From Myxococcota bacterium (GTDB taxonomy: Bacteria > Myxococcota_A > UBA796), in contig JAQXDW010000016.1 of the NCBI GenBank assembly GCA_029251165.1, positions 100,148 to 164,147 of the forward strand: a DNA stretch of 64,000 bases, given 5' to 3'. Under the pieces are notes generated by a model that made no database searches, was not told the DNA's origin, and saw only the letters and a list, made by a program, of their open reading frames with translations. The position numbers were made by a program, and so were the translations under genes. Of the stretch, positions 1 to 8,604 are shown piece by piece. How positions within the stretch are numbered: position 1 is the first letter of the stretch; the number at the start of each line of letters is the position of its first letter.

Positions 1-1332
1 CAGGTTTCCTGCGACCACACGCCCGGTGTGGACCCCCCAGCGGGCCGTGACGCCCTTCAGCCCCCAGCGCTCCATTGCGCCGGAGGTCCGCCAGCGCTCG
101 TTGAGCTCCGCCAGCCGAGACTTCATCGCCAGGGAGCAGCGAACGGCCTGCTCGCAGTGATTGGGCAGGTCGCGCGGCGCACCGAACGCCGCCATCAGGC
201 CATCTCCCAGGTACGACAGGACCGCCCCGTGGCCGTCTCCGATGACCTCCTCCATCTCCGTGAAGAAGGCATTGAGCAGGCTGAGGACCTCGTCTGGGGG
301 GAGGCTCTCGGAGAGGGTCGAGTAGCTGGCGATGTCGCAGAACAGCACCGTGATCTCGCGCGATTCTCCCCCGAGGGTGGGGGTCTCCGCCCGCTGATCG
401 AGGAGCTTGAGGAGGTCGAGGGGCAGGTAGGGACTGATCCGCTGCTTCTCCAGCAAGACGCGCCTCAGCTGCTGCTCGTCGTCCCACAGGCGCTGGTACT
501 GCTCCCGAACGTCGACGGTGACCCGGCTCAGCAGCGCGCTGTCGCGCCGGTATGCCCTGCGATCCCGCCACAGTCGCCGCCAGCCCTCTACGCCCACACC
601 CGCCATCCCGCCGATCAGAAACATGAGCGGCTCGGGCGACATCCACCACGCCAGCCGGGCGCCGATGAGCCCGAGCAGCACCGGGACGCCGATCTCGACC
701 ACCGAGCGCTGCCGGTAGTGAATGCGATACAAGCAGGCCTCTGCGGGCTGCCGGGGGTCGTGCATGCACTTCAGGTGCTCCACCCTCGCCAGCGGCAGCC
801 CCCAGATGGTCGGCACCCCCTCCAGCGCCCCCCGTCGGCTCCAGCAGACCTCCGGCCCCTCTCCGTCCCAGCCCTCGGTGCAGGAAAACGACAGCACCGC
901 CACCCCGCTGCTGTTCTTGAGGACTGACACCATCGTGCCCGGATTGGCCTCCTCCATGAGGTTGGCGAGCCGCTGGTAGATCTGTCGCGGGCTGCCCATC
1001 GCCCAGATCACCGGCCAGATGCTCCCGAGCATCTCGCGCTCGAAGCTGCGCTGACCCGCCTCGCGCCAGAGCTGCCAGAACTCGGACTCCATCGACGGCT
1101 GGCACTGCTCGGGGGTCAGCCCGAACAGGCGGGCACCGACGGCCTCTCGGAACCGGGTCATGTACAGAACAGAGACGCGCTTCTCGGGATCTCGGATGTA
1201 GGCCACAGGCAGCCCAGCATCTTCGAGGATCTGCTGCAGGGTCTTGGTGTCGTACCGCTCCCCGATCCGTGCGATCAGTGGCTGGAGGAGACGGTTGCTG
1301 AGCTGTGGCTCTGTGAGCCGGGGATCAAGCAT
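1..1332 (-). CDS. Membrane class III adenylate/guanylate cyclase, C-terminus cut by window edge
   Basis: Makes a cyclic nucleotide from ATP or GTP. The frame opens at ATG 1332 and runs without a stop off the left edge (444 codons seen). Residues 1-205 look like a sensor domain ending in a Cys/His-rich stretch (H186, C189, H191, C200, then LYRIHY), reminiscent of V4R/heme-NO-binding-associated domains. Two hydrophobic segments follow (about 212-230 and 235-249), then a charged helical linker and the catalytic domain from about 325. Metal-binding aspartates are D333 (FCDIASYS) and D377 (YLGDGLMAAF), and the typical GRVVAGN stretch is at the edge. There is no Shine-Dalgarno; a TAAACT hexamer lies 8 bases before the ATG. 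Substrate choice cannot be read because the end is missing. Confidence 0.9.
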   Translation of the reverse strand, partial: MLDPRLTEPQLSNRLLQPLIARIGERYDTKTLQQILEDAGLPVAYIRDPEKRVSVLYMTRFREAVGARLFGLTPEQCQPSMESEFWQLWREAGQRSFEREMLGSIWPVIWAMGSPRQIYQRLANLMEEANPGTMVSVLKNSSGVAVLSFSCTEGWDGEGPEVCWSRRGALEGVPTIWGLPLARVEHLKCMHDPRQPAEACLYRIHYRQRSVVEIGVPVLLGLIGARLAWWMSPEPLMFLIGGMAGVGVEGWRRLWRDRRAYRRDSALLSRVTVDVREQYQRLWDDEQQLRRVLLEKQRISPYLPLDLLKLLDQRAETPTLGGESREITVLFCDIASYSTLSESLPPDEVLSLLNAFFTEMEEVIGDGHGAVLSYLGDGLMAAFGAPRDLPNHCEQAVRCSLAMKSRLAELNERWRTSGAMERWGLKGVTARWGVHTGRVVAGNL

Positions 1333-1340
1333 CGCTGATA

Positions 1341-1346
1341 AGTTTA
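1341..1346 (-). promoter_or_regulatory. Putative -10 element (TAAACT) of the cyclase gene
   Basis: TAAACT on the minus strand, 8 bases upstream of ATG 1332, with no Shine-Dalgarno between. This spacing fits a leaderless transcript. No convincing -35 hexamer is seen. Confidence 0.4.
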
Positions 1347-1384
1347 CGCCCTGAGACGATGTTCCACAGAGATAAGGATGCCTC

Positions 1385-3073
1385 ATGAACACCACGCCCT
1401 CTTTCGCACAGCTTCCCTACCAGCGTCCGAACACCGCGGAGTTCCTCACGAGCAGCGCTGCACTCCTCGCGCGCCTGGAGGCTGCCGAGACCGCCGAGAT
1501 TCAGCGCGCCATCGTCATGGAGTGGGACACCCTCCGGCGCTCCTGGTCTACCCAGAAGAGCATCGCAGAGGTTCACTACCAGCAGGACACAGCCTCCGAG
1601 CAGGCGAAGACCGAGCAGGAGTTCTACGACACCGCCGGCCCAGAGGTCATGTCGGCAGAGGTCGACTTTCTCAAGGTCCTGACCACCTCACCCCACCGCA
1701 GCGCGCTGGAGGCGTCCATCGGCCAGCAGGCCTTCGCGCTGTGGGACTGCACCCTGACCACCTTCGAGCCAGCCATCGCAGACGATCAGCGGGCAGAAGC
1801 CAGCCTCCGCAACCAATACAACGAGCTGATGGCCGCCATCCGGATCGAGCTGGACGGCGAGACCCACACCCTCTCCACCATCCGGGGAACGTTCGGAGAC
1901 GCAGACCGTGGGGTTCGCGCTGCTGCGATGGCCGCCATGGATGGCGCGATGGCCGACAAGTCAGACGCGCTCGACGCGCTGTACCACAAGCTGGTGGGCT
2001 GTCGTCACCAGATGGCCGGAAAGCTCGGCTACGACAGCTTCACCGAGCTGGGCTACCGCAAGATGCTGCGCACCGACTACACCCACGTCGAGGTCGCACA
2101 GTTCCGCGCGGAGATTCAGGCGGTGCTGGTGCCCCTCGCGGCCCGCATCCGTGCGCGTCAGGCCGCCGCGCTGGGGGTGTCCGACTACGCCTACCACGAC
2201 GAGGCGGTCCGCGATCTCCAGGGCGTGCCCTGCCCCAAGGGCGATGCCTCCTGGATGCTCGACCAGGCCAGCACCCTGTTTGAGCGGATGGGTCCAGACT
2301 TCGACCGCTTCTTCTCGATGATGCGTCGACGAGATCTGCTCGATCTGGAGAGCCGCGACGGCAAGGCGGGCGGCGGGTTCTGCACCTCGTTTGAGGATCA
2401 CCACATCCCGTTCATCTTCGCCAACTTCAACGGCACTCAGGACGACGTCAACGTCTTCACCCATGAGTGCGGTCACGCCTTCCAGTGCTACTCCGCCCAG
2501 CGCCAGCCGCTGTCGGACTACATCTGGCCGACGTATGAGGCCTGCGAGGTTCACTCGATGGGTCTGGAGCTGATGAGCTGGCCGCACATGGAGCTGTTCT
2601 TTGGAGACGATGCCGATCGGTTCCGCATCGGCCACCTCGAGGACGCCCTCACCTTTGTTCCCTACGGAACCGCTGTCGATGCCTTCCAGCACCGCGTCTA
2701 CGAGCGCCCAGACGCCACCCCGCAGGAGCGGGCGGAGATGTGGCGGTCTGTGGAGCGCGACTTCCTGCCCTGGCGCACGTACTCGAACATGCCGTATGCC
2801 GAGGGTGGGCGGATCTGGCAGCGACAGCGGCACATCTACATGAGCCCGTTCTACTACATCGACTACTGCCTCGCGCAGCTGTGTGCGCTTCAGTTCTGGA
2901 GCCTGGCCCGCAAGGATCAGGCCGATGCGATGCAGCGATACCGGGCGCTGTGCGATCTCGGCGGCAGCAAGCCGTTCACGGAGCTGCTGGAGGCGGTGGG
3001 GCTGAAGAGTCCGTTCGAGCCGGGCGTGGTCCGCGAGGTCGTTGGGGAAGCAGCCGCGTTCCTGGAGCTGTGA
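1385..3073 (+). CDS. M3 family oligoendopeptidase (PepF-like)
   Basis: Cytoplasmic zinc peptidase that trims short peptides. The 562-residue protein has the M3 signature HECGH at 360-364 (two His ligands and the catalytic Glu) inside VFTHECGHAFQ, and a downstream acidic helix (YEACEVHSMGLE) that supplies the third ligand in this family. Length fits the oligoendopeptidase F group. ATG 1385 follows AAGGA at good spacing. There is no signal peptide. The gene is divergent from the cyclase (52-base gap) and convergent with the metallophosphoesterase. Peptide preference is unknown. Confidence 0.93.
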   Translation: MNTTPSFAQLPYQRPNTAEFLTSSAALLARLEAAETAEIQRAIVMEWDTLRRSWSTQKSIAEVHYQQDTASEQAKTEQEFYDTAGPEVMSAEVDFLKVLTTSPHRSALEASIGQQAFALWDCTLTTFEPAIADDQRAEASLRNQYNELMAAIRIELDGETHTLSTIRGTFGDADRGVRAAAMAAMDGAMADKSDALDALYHKLVGCRHQMAGKLGYDSFTELGYRKMLRTDYTHVEVAQFRAEIQAVLVPLAARIRARQAAALGVSDYAYHDEAVRDLQGVPCPKGDASWMLDQASTLFERMGPDFDRFFSMMRRRDLLDLESRDGKAGGGFCTSFEDHHIPFIFANFNGTQDDVNVFTHECGHAFQCYSAQRQPLSDYIWPTYEACEVHSMGLELMSWPHMELFFGDDADRFRIGHLEDALTFVPYGTAVDAFQHRVYERPDATPQERAEMWRSVERDFLPWRTYSNMPYAEGGRIWQRQRHIYMSPFYYIDYCLAQLCALQFWSLARKDQADAMQRYRALCDLGGSKPFTELLEAVGLKSPFEPGVVREVVGEAAAFLEL

Positions 3074-3127
3074 GGTTCGCGACGAGAGTGTCGGACTCAC
3101 GCACTGCGATGCTGGGCTGACGCGCCC

Positions 3128-4270
3128 TCACTGCAGCGGCCCACACTCCAGCACCACCACCTCGCTCGCGATCCCCATCCGGGGCGGCAGGCCTGTGTGC
3201 CAGCTCCCCTTGTGCACAAACAGCCGGCAGTCGCCCTGCCGAAAGAAGCCCTGGTCATAGACCCCCAGCGGGCGCAGGACCGACCACGACACGCCGAACA
3301 TGTTGGTCCCCACCTGCCCGCCGTGGGTGTGTCCCGACAGCACCAGCTCGAAGCGAGCATGCGGGATGAGCTTGAAGTAGCGCGGATCGTGCGCCAGCAG
3401 GACGCGGTAGTCCGCCGGGACCGTTCCCAGCGCCGACAGCGTCGTCTGGATCGCCTCCTGCGCGCCCCGCCAGACAAAGTCGAGCCCCACGACCTCGATG
3501 GTCTTCCCCCCGACGTCCAGCACCGCACGCTCGTCGACCAGCATCCGGATCCCCGCAGCCTCCAGCTCCGCCTTGAGGGTCGCAGCGATCGGCAGGTCAT
3601 GGTTGCCCATGCAGCAGAGGACCGGTGCAGTGATCATCGCGAGGGTCTCGATGAGGAAGGCGTGGTTCTGCTCGGAGAACGGCATCACCAGGTCGCCGGT
3701 CACCGCCACCAGATCCGGCGACTGCGCCTCGACCAGCGCGATCAGCCGCAGCATGTCTGACCGGGTCATCACCGGGGAGACATGGAGATCGGAGAGGTGG
3801 ACGATGCGGAGGCCGGGTCCGGGGATCGCATGGTGGACGAGGTGATCGCGCCGCAGGGCGGTCCAGGCACACCCCCAGGTCGCGAGACCCGCCGGCAGGA
3901 GCAGCAGCCAGCCCGGCCAGAAGAGGGGCTGCTCTGTCAGGAGCGCGACCGGGAACCACAGCACCAGCAGCAGCCCGGTCCACAGCGACATCGCATAGGC
4001 CGGCTGGCTGAGGGTGCCGACCCATCGACCGATACGCCCGGGCTCGCGGCGCTGATCGAGGACGTGAAAGATGCCATAGATGCCCACCATCCCCACAAGA
4101 CATGCCGATGTCAGGAGCGGTCCCTGACCGCCGCCCCACCACAGCACCGGGTAGACCAGCATGCAGCCGGAGACCACAGCAGCGACGGCGTGATCGTTGA
4201 GGGTCGTCCCGCCTCGGTAGACCCGCGCCAGGGTTGCAATGAGCAGGGGGATGGTCACGACAAGCAGCAC
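3128..4270 (-). CDS. Membrane-anchored metallophosphoesterase (YkuE/YaeI-like)
   Basis: 380-residue protein with about four N-terminal membrane segments (residues 1-16, 32-72, 93-112, 119-135) and a calcineurin-like phosphoesterase domain. Motifs in order: D161-x-H163 (LSDLHVSP), GD at 192-193, GNHD at 222-225, LAHDPRYF, and SGHTHGGQVG near 305-315, so the full dimetal set is present. Relatives act on phospholipid or cell-envelope phosphoesters; the substrate here is not determined. The start is GTG 4270, the first start after an in-frame stop at 4288-4286. Only 17 bases separate it from the divergent ATG 4288. Confidence 0.9.
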   Translation of the reverse strand: MLLVVTIPLLIATLARVYRGGTTLNDHAVAAVVSGCMLVYPVLWWGGGQGPLLTSACLVGMVGIYGIFHVLDQRREPGRIGRWVGTLSQPAYAMSLWTGLLLVLWFPVALLTEQPLFWPGWLLLLPAGLATWGCAWTALRRDHLVHHAIPGPGLRIVHLSDLHVSPVMTRSDMLRLIALVEAQSPDLVAVTGDLVMPFSEQNHAFLIETLAMITAPVLCCMGNHDLPIAATLKAELEAAGIRMLVDERAVLDVGGKTIEVVGLDFVWRGAQEAIQTTLSALGTVPADYRVLLAHDPRYFKLIPHARFELVLSGHTHGGQVGTNMFGVSWSVLRPLGVYDQGFFRQGDCRLFVHKGSWHTGLPPRMGIASEVVVLECGPLQ

Positions 4271-4276
4271 AGGGGA

Positions 4277-4284
4277 TAGAGTCT
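4277..4284. promoter_or_regulatory. Overlapping divergent -10-like elements
   Basis: In the 17-base gap between GTG 4270 (minus) and ATG 4288 (plus), TAGAGT lies on the plus strand (4277-4282, 5 bases before ATG). GACTCT lies on the minus strand (4283-4278, 7 bases before GTG). They are nearly the same base pairs read both ways. Neither gene has a Shine-Dalgarno. Functional status is inferred. Confidence 0.3.
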
Positions 4285-4287
4285 GTC

Positions 4288-5835
4288 ATGCCATCTCGGA
4301 CGATGCTGACGCAGGCCGCCGTGTATGCCGTGGTCGCTGTCGCCCTGCTGGCGGTGATCAGCGGCGTGGGGCCTGGAATGGTGGTCGGCGGCGGCGGCGG
4401 AGACTTCCCCTCGATCGCCTGGGGATTGTGGCGCGCAGCGGAGGCCCTGCCGGGGCTGCCGAGCGTGCAGACCGACCTCATCTTTGCGCCTCGGGGGGCC
4501 TCGATCTTCCTGGCAGACCTTCCAGAGACGCTGCTGCTCGCGCCGCTGACCGCGCTGGTCGGGCCGGTCGCCACCTTCAACCTCCTCCAGCTCGCCCACC
4601 CCGCGCTGGCGATGGCGACGATGTTCCTGCTCCTGCGCACCGAGGGGAGGGGCGCGGCAGCAGCAGCGGGCGGCGGCGCCGCGTTTGGTCTCTCTCCGAC
4701 CCTTTTGACCGGCATCCACAACGGCAACCCCGATGTGACCCCGCTGTACCTCCTCCCCCTCGTCGCCCTCGCGGTCCGTCGACTGGATCGCAGCTGGGCT
4801 GCGGCCGGGCTCGCCGGGGTGCTCATCGGACTGTGTCCGTGGTTCAACCCTTACGTCGGCGTGATGGCCGCCGTGGTCGCAGTGGTGATGGCGTCCTACC
4901 GGCGGCCTGATCGGCTGCTGCTGGCGGCCGGCATCGCCCTGGCAGTCGCCGGGGTGTACGCCAGCCTGGTGCTCTCCAGCTTCTCGACCTCCGATGCGAT
5001 GGTCCACAAGCCCGGCGGACCGACCGCTTCGGTCCCGGCGGGCGTCGCTCACCTCAAGGGCTTCTTCCTCCCCGTGCTGGAGGCGCAGCGAGACGACTGG
5101 AGTCTGCATGGCTGGTACCTCGGCGCTCTCGGACTGCTCACCGCCCTGCTCGCGGGTCGCGGCGAGCTTCGCCGCCCGCTGCTGCTGCTCGGCGCGGGGC
5201 TCGCCCTGTCGATGGGGCCAGTCCTTCAGGTCGACACCCTCACCCCGCTGACCCCCGGCGGCTGGCGAATTGCCCTTCCCGGCGCGCTGCTGGTGGACCT
5301 CCCGGGGATCTCCGCCCTCCGCATCGCCTACCGATTCGCCGCGCTGGTCGCGCTCGGACTCGCACCGCTCATCGCACGCGGCATCGATCGCCTGCCCCGC
5401 AGCGGCCGCCCCGTCCTCGCCGTGCTCATCGCGGTGGAGCTGCTCGCGGTCGGCGCACCGCTGCTGGAGGCTGGCCCCCGACCGAGCACCGAGGCCTGTG
5501 ATCTGCTCGCAGAGCATGCGGCTGGCCCGGTGATTGATCTCCCCTCCGAGCGTGATGAGATCCACCTGCTCACCCAGAGCTGCCACGGCTTTCCCGTCGC
5601 GCAGGGCATCAACCAGCCCTACCCCCGCGCCATCCAGCAGGCCGCCCACAAAGGCACACGGGCCTTTAACGCACTCTCAAAGCACGAATTCCGTTACCTC
5701 ATTCTACACTTTGATCAGATCCAGGACGAGCCGACCCGCCAGCAGTTGGTGCTGCTCAAGGCCCACGCTGAGTCCCAGGGACGCATCCTCGGTCAGACAG
5801 AGCAGACAGTCCTGATCGGGCTGGGAACATGGTGA
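4288..5835 (+). CDS. Multi-pass membrane protein, GT-C/YfhO-like architecture
   Basis: 515 residues with roughly 10-12 hydrophobic segments up to about residue 390, then a soluble tail. It resembles large bacterial membrane proteins with a GT-C glycosyltransferase fold: an acidic loop after the first helix (GGGGDFPSIAWGLW), an IFAPRGA stretch matching FP-x-G positions in the two related proteins (5829-7430 and 61055-62815), and a C-terminal domain with VIDLPSERDE. The stop overlaps the next ATG by 7 bases, so the two are co-translated. The acceptor and any catalytic residue are unknown; a sugar transferase or transporter role is inferred from topology only. Confidence 0.8.
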   Translation: MPSRTMLTQAAVYAVVAVALLAVISGVGPGMVVGGGGGDFPSIAWGLWRAAEALPGLPSVQTDLIFAPRGASIFLADLPETLLLAPLTALVGPVATFNLLQLAHPALAMATMFLLLRTEGRGAAAAAGGGAAFGLSPTLLTGIHNGNPDVTPLYLLPLVALAVRRLDRSWAAAGLAGVLIGLCPWFNPYVGVMAAVVAVVMASYRRPDRLLLAAGIALAVAGVYASLVLSSFSTSDAMVHKPGGPTASVPAGVAHLKGFFLPVLEAQRDDWSLHGWYLGALGLLTALLAGRGELRRPLLLLGAGLALSMGPVLQVDTLTPLTPGGWRIALPGALLVDLPGISALRIAYRFAALVALGLAPLIARGIDRLPRSGRPVLAVLIAVELLAVGAPLLEAGPRPSTEACDLLAEHAAGPVIDLPSERDEIHLLTQSCHGFPVAQGINQPYPRAIQQAAHKGTRAFNALSKHEFRYLILHFDQIQDEPTRQQLVLLKAHAESQGRILGQTEQTVLIGLGTW

Positions 5836-7430
5836 GACGCCTCGCGGCTGCGGTGCTCGTTGGGGTGGTGCTCACCACCTGGCCGATGGTGCTGCATCCG
5901 CTCTCGGCCGGCATGGGCATGCCCGGCCTGGAAGGACCAGACCACCTGTGGTCGCTGTGGGCGGGCCTGCAGGACGGGCCGATCGTCATCGACACCGCGC
6001 GGGTCAACTTCCCGACCGGACTGCGGTGGGTGCTGGCGGATCCGCTCAACCTGCTGTGGTTTGCCCCGGGCTGGCTGGTGGGCGGGTCGGGGCTGGGCTG
6101 GAACCTTGTGGTCGCCGGTTCTCTGGCGATCACCGGTCTGGCCGCGGGGCTGTGGAGCCGCCAGCTGGATCCGACCGATGAGCACGCACCCGCCATCGCC
6201 GCGCTGCTGGCGATCACGGCTGCGCCGGTCGCCGGAAGTCTGCTGACCGGCATGAGCGAGGCGATGACGATGGGCTGGCTCGGCCTCGCGCTGCTCGTGC
6301 TGGCTCGCCTGGGCACCGATCTCCGCTGGCGCACCGCGATGCTCGCTGGAGTCTTGCTCGGGCTGACCGCCTGGGCCGGGCCATACACCGCGATCTATAC
6401 CGCCCTGGCGGCGCCCCCGATCCTGCTCGGCGTGCTGTGGCGGGGTCGCGCGGCGGCCCTTCCAAGGCTCGGGCTCTCCGCAACCATCGGCGCGCTGCTC
6501 GCGCTGCCGATCCTCCGGGCGGTGCTCTGGGAGCGTCCGGAGGGGCTGCCAGGATCCGACTCTGGACTGCCCGCCGTGCTCGCGGACCCCGGCGCGGCGA
6601 AGAACCTCATGCTCGGTGCCGATCCGATCGGGCTGGTGTGGCCGATCGTGCCGGTCGAGCCGCTGCACGCAGTGTTCCTCGGCACGCTCCTGCTCCCTCT
6701 CGCGCTGGGGCGACTCCGACGCGCTCCGGCGCTCCTGGCGTCTGCCGGCATCCTCCTCGTGCTTGGCCTCGGCTTCTTCCTCCAGCACCGCGGCACGCTG
6801 TGGGGCAGCGTGCCGCTCGCGCTCCCGGCCACCTGGGTCAGCCTGAAGATCGAAGCACTCGGCCGTGCCATCCGCTGGCATCGGGCGATCATCCCTGCGG
6901 TGCTCCTGCTGAGCGCCCCTGCCGCGCTCACCCTGCGGACACTGACCCATCGGCTCGGACGGCTGCAGCCCCCCGTCCTGGCCGGAGTGATCAGCCTGAT
7001 GCTCGCCGACAGCCTGCTGCGTGCGCCGCTGCCCTGGCCCCGTCACACCTTCCCCGTCGCCCCACCCGATGGCTACACCGAGCTCACCGAGGGGCCGCTC
7101 CTCTCACTTCCTCTGGCGCGCTTTGCTGGGGGCAGGCCCGATGTGCTCCGCTCCACCGAGCTGCTGTGGCAGACCACCCACGGCCACCCCATCGGCGGCA
7201 ACCCACGCCAGACCGGAGCGGCGTTCACCGATCCAGCCGTGGCCGCTGCCGCGCAGGCCATCCTCGACGGCGAGGTCTCCGGCGTGCAGACCGCTGCCGA
7301 CCTGGGCTTCACCTGGATCCTGGTGCAGCGTGCGCGCGATGCCGAGCGCATCTCCAGCCTCCTCGGCCCCCCAGATGTCATCGGCGAGGCGCTCTGGGCC
7401 TGGGCAATCCGAGACCGCGACGACGGTTGA
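5829..7430 (+). CDS. Multi-pass membrane protein, GT-C-like, paralogue of neighbours
   Basis: 533 residues. The first helix ends in TTWPMV, matching MTWPMV in the protein at 61055-62815. It is followed by an acidic loop (GLEGPDHLWSLWAG) and NFPTGL. About ten further membrane segments run to about residue 390, then a soluble C-terminal part (LLSLPLARF; LGFTWILVQR). It overlaps the preceding membrane protein by 7 bases, so the pair may form a complex or act in one pathway such as envelope glycan or lipid modification. No enzymatic residue is proven. It could be a tandem duplication that has diverged strongly. Confidence 0.8.
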   Translation: MVRRLAAAVLVGVVLTTWPMVLHPLSAGMGMPGLEGPDHLWSLWAGLQDGPIVIDTARVNFPTGLRWVLADPLNLLWFAPGWLVGGSGLGWNLVVAGSLAITGLAAGLWSRQLDPTDEHAPAIAALLAITAAPVAGSLLTGMSEAMTMGWLGLALLVLARLGTDLRWRTAMLAGVLLGLTAWAGPYTAIYTALAAPPILLGVLWRGRAAALPRLGLSATIGALLALPILRAVLWERPEGLPGSDSGLPAVLADPGAAKNLMLGADPIGLVWPIVPVEPLHAVFLGTLLLPLALGRLRRAPALLASAGILLVLGLGFFLQHRGTLWGSVPLALPATWVSLKIEALGRAIRWHRAIIPAVLLLSAPAALTLRTLTHRLGRLQPPVLAGVISLMLADSLLRAPLPWPRHTFPVAPPDGYTELTEGPLLSLPLARFAGGRPDVLRSTELLWQTTHGHPIGGNPRQTGAAFTDPAVAAAAQAILDGEVSGVQTAADLGFTWILVQRARDAERISSLLGPPDVIGEALWAWAIRDRDDG

Positions 7431-7494
7431 TCTACACCAGCATCCCGGCGCAAGGCAGAATAGAGCGCACACGATTCCAACGACACGGTGCCTG

Positions 7495-8604
7495 ATGCGA
7501 CTCCTCCTTTTCTCCCTCCTGTTGACTGCATGCAAGGACAAGGACGGCAACGGCAACGGCCCAGACAAGACCGGTCCCTACACCACAGAGACCACGCAGA
7601 CCGTCACCACCGCTAACGACGGCACCGCCGCTGTGGAGATCGCTGTCGAAGACGGAGACGCAGCCTTCCTCGTCACCGGCGTGAAGTCCGGCAGCGGTCT
7701 GACCGCCGTGGAGTTCATCAACGACCCCGACGGCGAGACGCTCCTGCACTGGCAGGACTGGTACTACGAGGCAGAGTCCTTGACCTATGCCTTCTTTCCA
7801 GCCGGCAACACCACAGTCAACTGGCCCGTCCGAGCGGTCGACGGCAGTCTCTCAGCGGGAACCTGGAGCGTGGTGTTGGGGGCATACGACAACAACTACA
7901 ACTACGTCAGGGACGAAGACATCGAGCTGACGGTCCACCGCAAGTGGGATCCCAACCTCAGCGAGGGCACCGTGCGGGTCGTCCTGGTCTACGCAGACGG
8001 ACTGGAGAGTGAGTCCGATCTGACCGAGGGTGTGGGCTATGCCCTCGAAGAGTGGGCCCGGATCTGGGCACAGATCGGGCTGACCTTGGAGTATCGCTTC
8101 GCCGAGAGTGACCTCTCCGCCACCCTCTCCGACCCCAGCTACGGATCCTCACAGCTCGAAGAAGCCAGCACATACGCTGACAAAGACGAGATAGTCGTTC
8201 TCATCGGTGAGCAGCTCTCTGGTGACCTGTGGACCTACGGTGTCTCTGGAAACATCCCCGGCGCCCTGAGCGTGACCGAGAACAGCGGGGTCGTGATCTC
8301 GTGGCTGGCTGCGGCTGGCGCCAACGGCGCGTTCAGCGACGGCGAGCTGAACATCTTCGCCGAGACCATGGCCCACGAGGTCGGTCACTACATGGGCCTG
8401 TTCCACCCCGTCGAGGATGGGTGGGACTACTGGGATGCCTTGGAGGACACCACTGACTGCAGCAATGGAAGCGAGTGCTACCGAGATCTCGGGGAGAACC
8501 TGATGTTCCCCTACCCGGTCTGCACCGGAAACAACTGCGATCGCCAGGATCAGCTCAGCGACGATCAGGGCGGCGTGCTCAACCGCTACACCGGGACGCT
8601 GTAG
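7495..8604 (+). CDS. Lipoprotein with metzincin-type zinc protease motif
   Basis: 369 residues. A short signal peptide ends in a lipobox (LLLTAC, Cys at 13), so the protein should be lipid-anchored. A Gly/Asn/Lys-rich linker is followed by beta-rich sequence (about 40-150). The metalloprotease region carries HEVGHYMGLFH (H294, E295, H298, H304), the HExxHxxGxxH zinc site of metzincins. Downstream Cys pairs (TTDCSNGSECYRD; PVCTGNNCDR) and ENLMF, the likely Met-turn, resemble pappalysin-like enzymes. The gene at 8605 begins directly after the stop codon. A longer in-frame ORF begins at 7021, but the ATG at 7495 starts a clean lipoprotein signal. Confidence 0.85.
   Translation: MRLLLFSLLLTACKDKDGNGNGPDKTGPYTTETTQTVTTANDGTAAVEIAVEDGDAAFLVTGVKSGSGLTAVEFINDPDGETLLHWQDWYYEAESLTYAFFPAGNTTVNWPVRAVDGSLSAGTWSVVLGAYDNNYNYVRDEDIELTVHRKWDPNLSEGTVRVVLVYADGLESESDLTEGVGYALEEWARIWAQIGLTLEYRFAESDLSATLSDPSYGSSQLEEASTYADKDEIVVLIGEQLSGDLWTYGVSGNIPGALSVTENSGVVISWLAAAGANGAFSDGELNIFAETMAHEVGHYMGLFHPVEDGWDYWDALEDTTDCSNGSECYRDLGENLMFPYPVCTGNNCDRQDQLSDDQGGVLNRYTGTL

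Noticed and set aside
4255..7046. Long minus-strand frames (464 and 417 codons) opposite the two membrane proteins
   Set aside because: Arg/Gln/Gly-rich low-complexity translations. The plus-strand frames give clean hydrophobic helices.
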